From contig JBAJFG010000047.1 of NCBI GenBank assembly GCA_037903475.1, positions 5,742,001 to 5,806,000 of the forward strand: a DNA stretch of 64,000 nt. The letters are read 5' to 3'. The notes under the pieces are model-generated. The model was not told the DNA's origin and searched no databases. It saw only the letters and a program-made list of their open reading frames with translations. Position 1 is the stretch's first letter, and each line of letters starts with the position of its first letter. The position numbers and the translations under genes were made by a program. The stretch is from Ancylostoma caninum. Taxonomy: Eukaryota > Nematoda > Chromadorea > Rhabditida > Ancylostomatidae. Shown in pieces: positions 48,104 to 60,302 of the stretch.

Positions 48104-48330
48104 GGGAAGGAAAAGGGGGGGGGGTCTTTAAAAATCTCGCAAATTTTTTTCTTGTGAATTACTTTTTTCTTCTTGGAATTTGCGTTAAATGATTATTTTC
48201 TTGGTGTAGGGTGCAGTATTGCTACGGCGTGATTTTTTGCAATTGCAATCTACAATTTTCTTGCATCGGAGAGCAAGTGGGCGCTTAGCGGTTTGCCTCG
48301 TTCAAGCTGTGGGATCTTCACTGGGAGAGT

Positions 48331-48606
48331 GTGAAGCTACGGGCTACACACCATATTCGACGCACTGCTCATTTGTTCTGTTTGAAAGATGCGCAGTGGT
48401 CCGTATTTTTGCCACTCTTACATTCTTTGGTGGAAGAGCACTACAATCATCCACGATCTCTCATTTCCCACCGCCCCATAGATGCATCTGTCCTTCCCTT
48501 GGCTCTGTTCCTAACTTTGGAAACAATTTCCTTTATTGTGTATTGTTATCCAAAATACTGCATTCAAGACGTGGGACGTTTTGTTGACGAATATATTTCG
48601 AAATGA
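48331..48606 (+). CDS. Unrecognised protein-like frame, possible exon or gene fragment
   Basis: The frame contains KDAQWSVFLPLLHSLVEEHY, then SHRPIDASVLPLALFLTLET and a tail ISFIVYCYPKYCIQDVGRF with VDEYISK before TGA. The stretch around LPLALFLTLETISFIVY is hydrophobic enough for one membrane segment. Upstream, the same frame stays open from about 48209 except for one TAG near 48290, so this may be a broken exon. A longer overlapping frame (48219-48587) is judged a shadow because of its poorer codon pattern. No family was recognised. Confidence 0.22.
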   Translation: MKLRATHHIRRTAHLFCLKDAQWSVFLPLLHSLVEEHYNHPRSLISHRPIDASVLPLALFLTLETISFIVYCYPKYCIQDVGRFVDEYISK

Positions 48607-50269
48607 TCTGGGAATGCTTGCCACATTCATATAGGTAGCATCCATAGACCTAGGATAAAGACGCTGAGAGTCTAGGTTAGCAGTGAAAGGCAAAATGTCC
48701 TATATATGGAATAATATACTATATCCTCTCGTTTCTGGAGAGGGTGGATTCAGCAAGGGAAACGAAACACTAAGAAATAGCAAATTCCAAAAATTTGATT
48801 ACTTTTGAATATTGAGTTTTAAATCGTCATAAACGAAGTTAAGAGAAGAAACAACCAGAAAATTGCAACAGAGAATTCGAATAAATCGAATATTATCAAA
48901 TCGAGTGCATTTACGCACTTGTACGTATGTGATTCAAACAATTACAAAATGCGATTGTGTTCTTTTTTCTTCTGAACACGGTTCCTTTTTTCCCCAAGTG
49001 GTAATCAATAATACTGCTCATTTTTTAGGACTCAATTTCTGTATTTTAGAGAAATTTTCCGGTTCCTGGCCGAGTAGTTGAGCGATAGAGAAAATTTGTT
49101 GCGTGTTCTGCCAAAGTCAGCTTATTCAGCAACGATTCGAATATTCAAATGCATTGAAATTTCATTTCTTCGATTTGCTCATCGATTCTAACCTTTCCTG
49201 GATTACTCGTGTAACTGACCTCAAGCTCATTTTCTATTCATGCTTTTCCCACAGTTTAGTCAGTTTTGAAATCCAGTTTCAGAGCAAAGATTTGCCCACT
49301 TTTATTTTCATTCGTTTCCTGCGTTCGAATATCGCGTAGTTTAGTTTGTGTGGAATAGAATCGTGGGCGAAGCAACTTGTAGTACCGATTTGGTGTACTA
49401 GTTGTAGGACCATTGTCACTTACTTGTTAAAATTTGGTTGAAATTGAGTGGTGTAAAAAGGTGAAAACGAAGAAATCTTGTAAAAAAATTAGGGGCGGAT
49501 TTCTAGAAAGGCCAAGAAATGATGAATATTCCCTCAGTGGAGCAGAAGCCCAGAAATGCTCCACAAATATGGAAGTGAGTGCGAAGCCAATCCAATAAGA
49601 AAGTAGTGCAGAAGAGGTGATAGAAGTGGGACGACAAGTGCTATATGCGGCACGGAGTGTGTGATTCGATTTCGGCACAGCTGGGTAGAGCGGAGCGTCA
49701 AAAGCACGATAAGACACGCATTTTCGAGGAGTTTTTAGTGGAAAGGCGCGCGGCCGGCTTGCCCTTGCCGGCATGCAATCCGTGACTGGGACGTTTTTCC
49801 TGGGAAGGAAACTGAGAAGCCCGGCACGAGTCGGATGTCTCTGCTGTTGCTGCCGCTGTGGGTGGTGTTCAAGTGAAACGCGAAGCGATTAGTTAGAATG
49901 GATTGGAGAAAAGAACGAATGTGTGACGTCATCTAGCCAGCTGGATTTGAGTGTTGATAATGGACCAGAGCTTAAATTTTTGCAGACTTTGAGGGCGAGC
50001 TGCTGCTTGTACAGCTTAAGGAAATGCACAGCTATTCGAGTTATCTCCTTCCTCATTGTTCAACTCTGTGTATGTTTAGGTCATTTTTTCTCGAAAATAC
50101 CATAATCAGGTCGTCTGGAGATATGTACTGAATGCGCAGCATTTTTCCGACTCGGATTCTAAGGATCTTTTCTGGGAAGATTTGTTATTTTTACTACTTT
50201 ACATCCTCCTAGCATTGAGAAAGGTTCTGATCACAGACGGGGTTGAGCAGGAACGTTGCAGGGGGAACA

Positions 50270-50362
50270 AGGATAGGCGTGGGAGGGGTGCGGATGACTT
50301 CTTTGACTGGCCAATCGCACCCCCTCGTTTTTGGCACAACGCTCCACACCCAGGGGACGAGT
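50270..50362. repeat. MITE of the GTGATTGGTCAGTT type, partial
   Basis: The right half is clear: GACTGGCCAATCGCACCCC and GGCACAACGCTCCACACCC. The left half is hard to follow. Confidence 0.55.
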
Positions 50363-53236
50363 CCTGTGACGGGATTTGTGGACGCTTCCGCGTGGGAATC
50401 CTTCTGTCCGTTTTCGTGGGATGGACGAGTTTTTTTTCTGACAAAATACAGTGTACCTCGTAAGAGCGGACCTTATCTGTCAGCGACATCAATTAATATA
50501 AAGTTGGCAAAATATGTCTTTTTTTGATGAAAGAAATCGTCCAGAGAGAGAAATAAAGAAAAAAGAAAGAAAGAAAGAAAGAGAGGAGAGAGAAAGAGGG
50601 ATGTGGTGCTACTGTTGCTTCTCCGGCAGCTGCAGTCGTGAATTTTAAAAAATAAGTGTAATAGTGAGGCGCAAATCACGCCCACAACAAATTGACTCCA
50701 ATTCGTCAAGGTGTGGTACTTAGCTTCCAGTCAACGAAGTTACTAATCTTCCCAAAATTAAGCGCTCCAAACGAGAATTCAGAAGCTGGGAGAGTGAGAA
50801 TCAGAAATCTACCTACAATTCTTAGATATGCTACCCGTTCCCTCTTCCTTACTTTCTCATATTTTCATCCTAATTTCTCATTTTCCTCATGACGTCTTTT
50901 GTCGGTTTTGCCAAGTAATCGAGCATGGAACATTTTACTTCACTGGGCACTAGTGATAGCGTTATGTAGGACGAAAAATTGGTTCAAATTAATTGGAAAA
51001 CGGAAATTGCGATCGTTTTGTTAACGAAAGAAAAAGCAGGCTATATGAAGTTCATAAATATCGTGCATTTCAAGACTTGCAGCTGCATGCAACACATCCT
51101 TTTTCTGGAATTGCCAAATGTTTGCGAGAATCAAATGTGGAAGCTGAAGAGTTATGAATAATCTCATTTGCCTGCAGAGAGATGGTGTCCACCAATTTCA
51201 TTTTCCGTTTTCGCTCATTTCTGGGCCATTTCTAGAGAATCACATTATATTGGAATGGTTGAAAGTATAGGAGAGTGTTTATTTCTACTGTTTTGTTACT
51301 TCTTTACGTGCTTGTTTACATCTAATATACTATTTTGTTATTTGTTCACTTTTTACACTCACGTCCCAGTTATGAAAAATTTCATGAGATATGCAAGTGT
51401 GGAGGAATTTGATGCAATTGCGTTCTGCTGCAGATTTAGCCACTTTCTATGTAGACGTTTCTGCATGGCTTTTCCTCCTTGGGGTAGGGCTCATGAAGCC
51501 ATAGGCTAGAAAACCAGCTCTCACGTCATGCCAGTCCCAACACCATAGCCTATAGGAGAGCCAGTCACAATAAGCTAACCATTGTTTGTTTGTGCGGTTA
51601 ACTTTTCATGAATCTCAACTCTGGAAATGCGCAAATGGAACGCTAAGTTCTATAGAATGAGAAATCAAAAAGAGAAAGAGAACAAGAGAAAGACGAAGAG
51701 GAGAGGGAAGTTGGAAGTACTGAACTCTATGAATTCAATGAGGACTTTGTTTTTTTTTTTCTGAAAAAAAAAACAATTCTGGATGGAGTTGAAATTCTCG
51801 TAACGATACATTTCTCGAAACGTCGACAACAAACTAGTCCAAAAAACATGGAATTCAGTGAAATTGCGTAGAGGCCTCGTTCTCTATCCACACTGAATAT
51901 ATCAAGAACGGAATTCTCGGGTAATTTTTATGGCAATCTTACATGCCATGTTCGTCAGCGAGCTCTGAGAGTCCCAAATAAGGAAAATTCATGTTCCTAC
52001 TGCAATATTCTTGAAAAGGGGCAAGATGGGGAGATGTATATGGGTAATTGTGAGCTACTATTCGTTTTATGGAGTATTAGCTTGTAACATTACAAGAGTA
52101 ATTGCGGAAGAACAAATGAAGAAGGAACACCTGCACATTTTTACACTTTGAGTGATGGTTTCTCTATCTATTTCAGTGATATGAACTCCTGAGAAGCAAA
52201 AAGTCTTTTATCAGCCCTCTAAACAGCTTAGCGATGAACACGAAAGAGTTTAATTCATTTAGAATATCCAGAACACTGTTCTCATTTTATTAGCTCAAGG
52301 AATCAAACGCAAACAAACGTTGATCCTTTGCATTGAGGTCTAATCCTCTAAATTCCTCTCGAAAACAGAAAAGTTTGACATGACAGTGCTCAGCTGTGTA
52401 CACATTCATCAGCTTTACATACACCGTCCACCAGTTTTCTGAGTCGGATGCTTGGGAGAAATGAGTGGCTATTTCATCTTCGCCAAGGAGAGAATGCACT
52501 GCTCATGAGTTCACTTCAGGCCCCAGCACAGGTCTTCCCTGGAGCAAGCTGGGCTGCGTAAAAGGGCCGAAAAGCAATGGGAGCTTCGTATTAGTGTCCG
52601 GGGCTGAGCACCGATGAAGAAATTGTGGTTTTTTTTTACTTCTACGGAAGGCATCATGTTCATCTGGCTAGATAGGGATATTAAATAAGTTAAGAGACCG
52701 ATTCATCGAGAGGGAAGAGGCCACTCTTGCTTTGAGTGGCACAATAGGGGCGGCTGAGGTGCATGAACACACACGAAAACTTAAATTTGCACCTACATAG
52801 GTGGTGCCCGAATTGGTTACATGCTTACGGTTGCGCAGGAATGTGCATCATATTCATACAGCATGGCAGGAAAGGTGCGACTTTAGCAGAAGAGCCTGAA
52901 GAGTACGACTACTGGGGGAGGGACGGGGAAGTAGTCGAAAGGTACTTTTCTTGGCGAGGTTGATTCGAAAAGACGTGTTACCGAGGGGGGGGGGGAGGGG
53001 TGGGAGTATCCTTTTGCAAAATCTTCCTGCCAAAAAAACGAAGGTTTTAGGTGTGCGACTAGAAAAATATATTGCCACTATAATGGAGCATCTGAGGTTT
53101 TTGTGAGAATCACAGGAGTTTTGCGACATCCTGCTGAATATTGTGAGTTACCGGATGGAGGAAGTTAATCACACATGAAGGGTTAGATAAGGGAATATCA
53201 GCGACTGAAAGGACCTGCCCTCGGGCTTATTGGCAC

Positions 53237-53382
53237 GTATGCATGAACATCCCCGCTGGGAAGGGGAGGGGATGTGCTTTCCCTGGAGAAGAAAAAGTTT
53301 CTTGCATATCAGGGAGCCCCGCTGGGGATCGCTGCAATGGTTAACAGCCGATCGCTTCTCCTGCGGTGGTGTTCATGCATAC
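53237..53382. mobile_element. Small MITE, 146 bp, 13-bp perfect terminal inverted repeats
   Basis: Begins GTATGCATGAACA and ends TGTTCATGCATAC. Imperfect pairing extends about 30 bases inward. An inner CCCCGCTGGG occurs in both halves. Confidence 0.6.
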
Positions 53383-54451
53383 GGACCATTGTGAGCAGTT
53401 ATGTGGTTATAGCATCATTAGATCATTGAAAAAAAAAAACAACAATATCAGAGAATCATTGATTGATTTGCCGTCGATAGTAATCAAATAATAATCAATC
53501 GATTGCCATCGATCAATTTGTTTGAAACACGAACATTTCACGTTTTTGACGAGCGCTATGCATAGCGGCATTTGAAGAACTGGCTTTCTGGCTTACATGG
53601 AAAATCCTCCTGGAATGGCTGCGTTTGATGCACGTCGGATGCATCTAATCTAGATTGCTCTTAGTGATGAATCGTCAGGATATCATCAGCGCTAAAGTGC
53701 AACGTTCTTAGCGCAATCACATCTAGTCATAGAATCTCATCCATGTGGGTCTGACGCAAGCACCCGCCTTGAATTGGATGCCCTGTAGGTATCCATTCTT
53801 TAATAGTTGACTTCCGCAGAAAACTAGCCGCACCTCCTGAGGACTTGCTCGAATGTGTTCAAAATATGTATTTTCCAAGAAGGGCGTCGCTGAGAAAATG
53901 TGGCTACTTTTGCTCGGGGATGATTTTAAATGCATCAAAGCTGCAGGATCTCATCAACTATCCATAAGCTGCATCCAAATGTCGTGTTCCCATCCAGCAA
54001 AGAGTGCAATTTTTGCTGTTTTGCTGCTTTCTCTTTTCAAAATCAGCATACGTACGGAAATGACAAATTTTTGGGGCGCCGTGAATGCGCAGTTTTCAGA
54101 CGTATGCATAGAAAAGGAAGCTGTCAGAAAACGTCCTAGGTTTCATCCAGGCCATAATTGGAACAGAGAAATACAGAAACATTAGTAGAAATCTGTGTCC
54201 TCGCCCTGGTTTGCCTAAATGTGCGTACTTGTGCACGACAATGCCAGAGTATGTAACTATGTATTACGGTTTCAGACGTGCTGTTAAAAAGCTATAGTTC
54301 CTGGGCGGATGCAATGCAAAAAATGCGTATCGATCGTACAGAATTGTTCCTGTAGAGAAAGTTTGCTGTGTCTCTGCAGGTAGCATGCCATAGTTTAAAT
54401 GCAAAAGGGACCATTGAGACAATGGGATGAGGCTTTTTGGATGTTTCAGAG

Positions 54452-54566
54452 GGTGCATACACCATTGAGATTGCCCAGGGTAGGCGTGTTAACACCAACA
54501 AATTTGCCCACGGCTAACACGCGTCAACACGTTTACCCTGGGTAATCACAATGCTGCAACTAGGTC
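54452..54566. repeat. Palindromic MITE, GATGCATCATTGAG family
   Basis: Left end ACCATTGAGATTGCCCAGGG with CGTGTTAACACC. Right end GTCAACACGTTTACCCTGGG then TAATCACAATGCTGCA. The arms pair over about 45 bases. Confidence 0.8.
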
Positions 54567-57271
54567 CAGGTGATGGTGTCCACACAGAGTATGAACAGCA
54601 ACTGGGAAAGCTCCGACCCATAGACTTCAGTTTGAGGGAGGGTGGTAGGGGGGGGGGGGGGAAGCTGGTTGTCCCTTGCTAGCAGCCCACCACACAAGAT
54701 GTCTACATCAACGTTCTAAGACACTAAGCGGCACTGATCCGGGATGTTACAGTGCAGATGGGCTGTACGCCTTAGCAGTTGTCATAAATAGGTAGCATAC
54801 AGGCAATTGCAGTTTTGAAGGAAAAACAAAAGACAAAATAGGAGGAGATGTATGATTTGGCTAATCCTGTCTGCGTTCGAGTTCTCCAAGAAAACGCGGC
54901 TCCGAATTTTTCAGAAAGGGCACTATGAAGAGCGTACTTGAGAGGTAATTTGATTCGGTGAACGAAGGAGTGGGGGATGAGGAAGTACTGGGACAAAATT
55001 GGTTTTCCAGTTTTTTTCCCAGGACTTCGAGTTCTCCAGGAAAATGTCTCATAGAGTAGAACTTACTAGCTGTTACAGAAATAAATCTCATGAATACATA
55101 GCAACATAACCTCATGAATACCTGAAAAAATCATTCAGAAAATACGGGTAAAATTGTTCGTTTCTGTAGTAGAAGCACCGAAAATGGAAGAAGAACAAGT
55201 CGCAGAAAAAGCGCAAGGGAAAGGCAATGAGGGAATTACTCTTGTAAAAGCCACTGATGAAAATGAACAACAAAGGTAGAAGCGAAGATGAATGGATATG
55301 AAAAAAGACATCATCCCTATGTCTTTCCAACATGTGGCTTCCGAGTTTCACGATATGTCGAGGACTGGATGCAAATCTGCTTTTTTAAGTACATAGACCC
55401 CAGGGAAAAGCGACACTTTCCACCACGGATATCCCGGATAAAAGGTCCATAATTACGCGGCTATTTCTGGCTCTTGCCATTGCATCGAAACAACGAAAGC
55501 GGAGCTGAAAACGCCGTTTTTAATGAGAGCAGAGTGCTAAGGCGATGTCTTGTAAGCTGCTCATAAATATTACATGTGCCTTCTGCAATATTTCGCATGG
55601 GGAACGTGCGGTTCTCAGATGAAAGCAGTTGATTCATTGCAATATATTGGGAATGTCGTCCGATTTTGTCATGTCATTCAAGGCGAGTGACATTTTCATT
55701 GGAATGCAAGAGGCATACGGAATTTTTCTGTAATCCAGAGCGATCTGTATTTCTATGTCTATGTTTTTATGATCCAAATAGGGATCGCGGAGCACGAACC
55801 GATCCGGTCTAAATTTTGCATGTTAACACCTAGTGGGCCGCTGGAGGTTACAACTGCTTTTAACCTGAAATTATCGACTGACCTATTGATTTAAATCGAT
55901 TTTATTGTTTTTTTTTTGCCACTGCTGCTGCTCAAAGCTTGCTTTTGGTGTCTATCTGCTTACTTATTTTGGCTAATTTTGGTCTCTGTACTCTCCTCTC
56001 CAAACTTTAATGCAGAATTGTGGCAAAGTTGAAGCGTGATCTTCTCGTGGATTTCGTTTGTGAGAGTTGTAGTTGCAGGCTATGCTACGGGGTCTGCTTA
56101 CAGGTTTTCCCCGGATACGAACATTTGTCTTCTGGTAGGATTTTTTTTCAAACACGATTTTTATTGGATTTATGTGGACTACGTTACGAAATGATTTCAA
56201 AATGGCCAGTTTTCGCTTAATCGTAAACCTTCTGAATATTCCAAGATGACAGCGGTCTGTTTAATAGTGAATCCATTATAGAAGTTGATCACTGGACATT
56301 TGAGCGATAGGAAAGGTAGGAACGGGATAGGGTGGATTCGGCTGCTATACCTTTACTGACCTGGATTTCGGGAAATTAGGGTAAGAGAGATCTAGGGTTA
56401 CGACCAGGGGTTCGACATTTCTTTGGCCTCAGGCCCATTCAACGCCGCAAAATTGTCAGATTAAAATTGTCGCACCCTGTAAATGTGGATGCACATTGGG
56501 CTAGGGTTTATGAACGCGTAACCAAACGAAAACCAGGTTAGCAAGTCAATTTGCCTCCTGCATATCCTGGCAGTACCTAGCATACGGGGTAACCCATCAC
56601 GGTAAATACCGTTGCTTTGCGTGGGTAAAGTTTCATGGATCTAAACCCTGAAGGGATGCAGCGGGGAAGGTCGGTCTGAAAACAGTTTTTTTTCTTATTA
56701 GCTTCGAGAACAAATGCCGCGCGACCATCGACCACCTGCGAACGCAAGCATCCCGTCTGAGTTTGGGTTGCCTCAGGACTGCGTCTTAGACTATCCTCCA
56801 TTCTCTAACGCATGCCTTTACTTAGTATAAATTGCCCTTCAATGCTTAAAATACAGAGAGAACGAAAGTGATGGTTACACTATTTGAACCTTCATAATTA
56901 CAAAACGTGTAATTGCAAGCGTTAGTCTGGGACACTTTACGCAGTATTTAATGTTAACAAAATGTGAGAGGTCTATAAAACGTTTCAGTGACACTAAAGG
57001 TGAAAAAGAATTGAAATACTATTAAAAAATGAATGGCCAGTCTTTGAACATGGGAACTGGAACGGTTGATGTTCATGTTATGTGATTTGTGAATCTAATG
57101 CGATTACACTTTCCCATTCTGCCATCCAGCAATCCTACGGATATTTTCCATTAAGGTGCTTAGCAGACTTCCGCTTCGACTCCTTAGAATCCGCTAATTC
57201 TCAGAGCTTGCTGAGAGAGGTGAGCGTCTGCTTTCACCTACTCTGCTAGGCTGAGCCAGATTTTATATTTG

Positions 57272-57341
57272 TCCAAATACATCCTCAGAATGCAACATCA
57301 GCTGATATCAGCTGATGTTGCATTCTGAGGATGTATTTGGA
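57272..57341. repeat. Perfect 70-bp palindrome without spacer
   Basis: The arm 57272-57306 starts TCCAAATACATCCTCAGAAT; 57307-57341 is its exact reverse complement. The centre is GATATC. There are no mismatches. Confidence 0.95.
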
Positions 57342-57561
57342 TTTATTGAGGGAGTTGCTTAGAAAAACATTCAAAAAAGCAGAAAAGAAAGAGATCTCGA
57401 TCATGTGGTTAAGAAGCGAGAGACCCAGAGATAAAAAGACTCGGAAGCACCCACAGCAGAATGGTTTCTATCTCAGATAGACCTGCGTCTTAGCTAAGAT
57501 TTTTTTCTTAACAAAATCAGAGAAAACATGACTTTACTTACGGATCAGGACTTAGTCACCA

Positions 57562-57850
57562 AAAATGAATGAGTGAATGGAGTGATGAATTGATGAATGA
57601 GTTATTGAGTGAATGAACGGAATTAATGAACGAATGGTTGAATGAATGAATGAATTGAATGGGATGAATGAATGAATGAATGTACGAATGGAATGAATGA
57701 TTGAATAAATAAATAAATGAGTGAATGAATGAATGAATGAACGAATGAATGGATGAATGAATGAATGAGTGGAGTGAATGATTGAATAAATAAATAAATA
57801 AATGAGTGAATGAAAGAACGAATGAATAAATGAATGACATGACATGACAT
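57562..57850 (+). repeat. Simple-sequence satellite, 4-bp period (GAAT/ATGA)
   Basis: Long runs of GAATGAATGAAT interspersed with AAATAAATAAAT, in which a longer unit ending GATTGAATAAATAAATAAATG occurs twice (near 57700 and 57780). The open minus-strand frames here read as His-Ser-Phe-Ile repeats and are a by-product. Confidence 0.92.
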
Positions 57851-59419
57851 GAATGCGTAGGTGAATGCAAAATAATTGTGAATTATCGAGTTAGAGGGAT
57901 GTGTCCAAATTGTGAACAATAGGCTTATCCGAGTTGTACATGGGTAACCGCACCAAGTCCTAACTATCAAGGAAAAATTGGCGGAAAAGACGCGGGGGGG
58001 GGGAACTCGGTCACACCCCTTATCAAAGTAGACTCTTGCGCGTTCATGCACCGCCCAGATTTCAAATCGATTTACTCCTTCACTTCCTAGGATTTCGAAG
58101 TCACGCCCACTATCAATAACGCTTGACCATGAATGAAGCTGAAGGTGAGCTTTATTTGAGGCCTTAATGAACTTATAAGTTTCTAAAATTTTAGAAGAGA
58201 TGGTATCTGCAGTTTTGCGTCATAACTACATAGTGCCTTCAAACATCTTTATTCATGCTTTTCATACTAGTTATGATGCTTCCTATGCTGGAAAATCCAT
58301 ATAGGAGTTCAAAAATCAGTGCTAACGAGTGCGAAGATGTATTTTTCCATAGCGTAATGCGTCTAGACATGTAAGAACGTGTAAATTGAGAGGATCAGGC
58401 TACACAAATGGCGAGCATCAGAGCTTCAATGTGCAGGAGCTTGCAGAGCTTCAGTGTGACTCGAGGGCTACAATGAAATCGCAGCGATTTTGCCGTCATG
58501 GAGGCATAGGTTTGCTCTTGAGTGTGCAGGGACTTTGGGAGTACGCCTACCACGTCTTCAAGATTGATTTTTAACAGGTTGATTTGTTGGATTTCTGGCC
58601 ATACTGGTCCTTCCTCTTCCCCTTCCCCCTCTCCCCCCGCCCTGTCTCCTCCCGCCACTGAGCGAGGCAAGTATAATATTTTGTTTTATTCCATTTTTAT
58701 AAATATAACTTACATAGTAGATGTGCAAAAATTCTCAGATGAAAATATCAAATATCCTTAGATATACGAATGGCTTCTGACATCACAGCAGGCAAGGAAA
58801 TGTGTCTTATGATTTGCATAGGAAGCTGACATTAGAAAAGTGTGGATCAAAGCATGAAAGAAGAGAACTGTCATGAAACGCTGAGGGTGAAGATGGAGGC
58901 TCCATCAAAAGAATGGCCTTTGCAAAACTGAGATGACTTCATGATTATCCAGGACTTTTTGGATAGCTCACCCAGCCGACAATTACCAGCTATAATATAT
59001 CTGTCTTTAACGATGCCATGACATTTTTCGTTCGAGAATTGCCGCTTGTTTGAAATATTTGCGATGGGATAAGGAGCAAAGTGATTCACTGCTGCCTCAT
59101 CTTCTTCACAGGATCTTTGATGATGTTAAGCTCCTGAAAGAAGATTGAGATTGAGGGAAGAATTTTGAAAAGGCATGGGAAGGGTCGCTTTCGCAACTTT
59201 CTATTCGGCTTCATTATTAATCTTAGGAAGACCATTTTTCATTATTTCTTCGAAATTTCGGCTGAAAACAGAATTCCGCTTCTGACCTCATTATTTGGCC
59301 AGAACCTTCCCCCCCCCCCGCACCACCCCTGAGTCAGCGAAGCTGTGGTTCGCTCTTTCACCTACGTGCTGCATCCACAGCCTGCATCTTTCTTAGTTGT
59401 GTCACCACTTGTGGGAAAT

Positions 59420-59533
59420 TATACCTGGAAAGAGTAATGCGCAGAGCCCTGTGGTTGGCCGATTCATCTAACTGACCAATCGCAGCGCTCGGATTCCACC
59501 GCTTTTTCCAGGCAGGACGTTCCACAATCCTAA
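59420..59533. repeat. MITE of the GTGATTGGTCAGTT type
   Basis: Left ACCTGGAAAGAGTAATGCGC and CCTGTGGTTGGCCGATTC pair with CTGACCAATCGCAGCGCTC and GCTTTTTCCAGGCAGGACGT. Confidence 0.7.
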
Positions 59534-60152
59534 GTACGCTTCTAGTGACAGCAATTCATTCATTATGTTGAACTTGAAGGACGCAAAAAGCTTTGACCTA
59601 CACTCCAACACCGCGCGCGACGTCGCACAAAAGTGGTGCCCGCATGTGCGACGCGGTCGCGTTGCGGCAAGCGTCGCGATCGTATCTCAGCTAACAACCG
59701 TGCGCTAGCACAGAACACATCCAATGAAAAAGCAGCGTGATTTAAAAAAAAGGTTTTTGGACACAGTTTCCAAAGAATACTGCTTAGGTAAACATCAGGA
59801 ATGAATAATTGTCAAGCGAGAAAGCGTAGAAGTATTCAAGCAGCGCGCCGCCCGGTTTACTGTGGAAATTCCATGAATCATTCCAGAAATAGCAGCCGCC
59901 GCCCAAGATGTCCTGGGAAAGCATCCATTAAGCAGTGATTGTCGTCACGCAAAGGTGTCAGACGATGCGAAAAGTGGTGGCAAAACATGCGTTGTTGATG
60001 GGTGGAGGGGGGAGGGGGCCACGAACTGGCCGTCGCCGCCCGAGTGACGGCCGCAAGGGCGATGAGTGACTGACTTGCTTTGTGCGTGGGGCAGTGATAT
60101 GTATAAGTGGGCAGCAGCAGCAGCCACTGAGCCTAAGGAGGACTAAGCGGGA

Positions 60153-60302
60153 ATGGATACTTGCGCGAGTGAAATGGCAGCTTTTCTGGGGGTGCGACGT
60201 GCTTTTGGACTGCTTTCGAAGCGGCTGAGCGAGTGCATTGAGTTTTTGCTGGCTAACTGCTCTTTCGGCTGCCCTCCAGATAACAGACTGAAGATTTGCT
60301 GA
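60153..60302 (+). CDS. Short unrecognised frame (49 aa) in a GC-rich island
   Basis: It begins MDTCASEMAAFLGVRRAFGL, continues LSKRLSECIEFLLANCSFGC and ends PPDNRLKIC before TGA. An in-frame stop lies just upstream. The helical, cysteine-containing sequence is protein-like, but the minus strand is also open here (60143-60340), so coding status is unclear. Confidence 0.15.
   Translation: MDTCASEMAAFLGVRRAFGLLSKRLSECIEFLLANCSFGCPPDNRLKIC

Larger units (their letters stand above)
43581..53236. other. Gene desert, segment 4
   Basis: Besides the weak frames at 47845 and 48331 and the listed repeats, nothing was recognised. There are a GC-rich island with a G-run near 44190-44260, GAAA-repeats near 50560-50600 and another GC-rich patch near 49600-49860. 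Confidence 0.6.

Noticed and set aside
51168..51509. Hydrophobic 113-codon frame suggesting a membrane protein
   Set aside because: Hydrophobicity comes from T-rich DNA (TTT, TTC and TTA codons); no family pattern.
57552..58051. Three overlapping minus-strand frames reading His-Ser-Phe-Ile repeats
   Set aside because: They are translations of the GAAT simple repeat; any phase of a 4-bp repeat without stops stays open.
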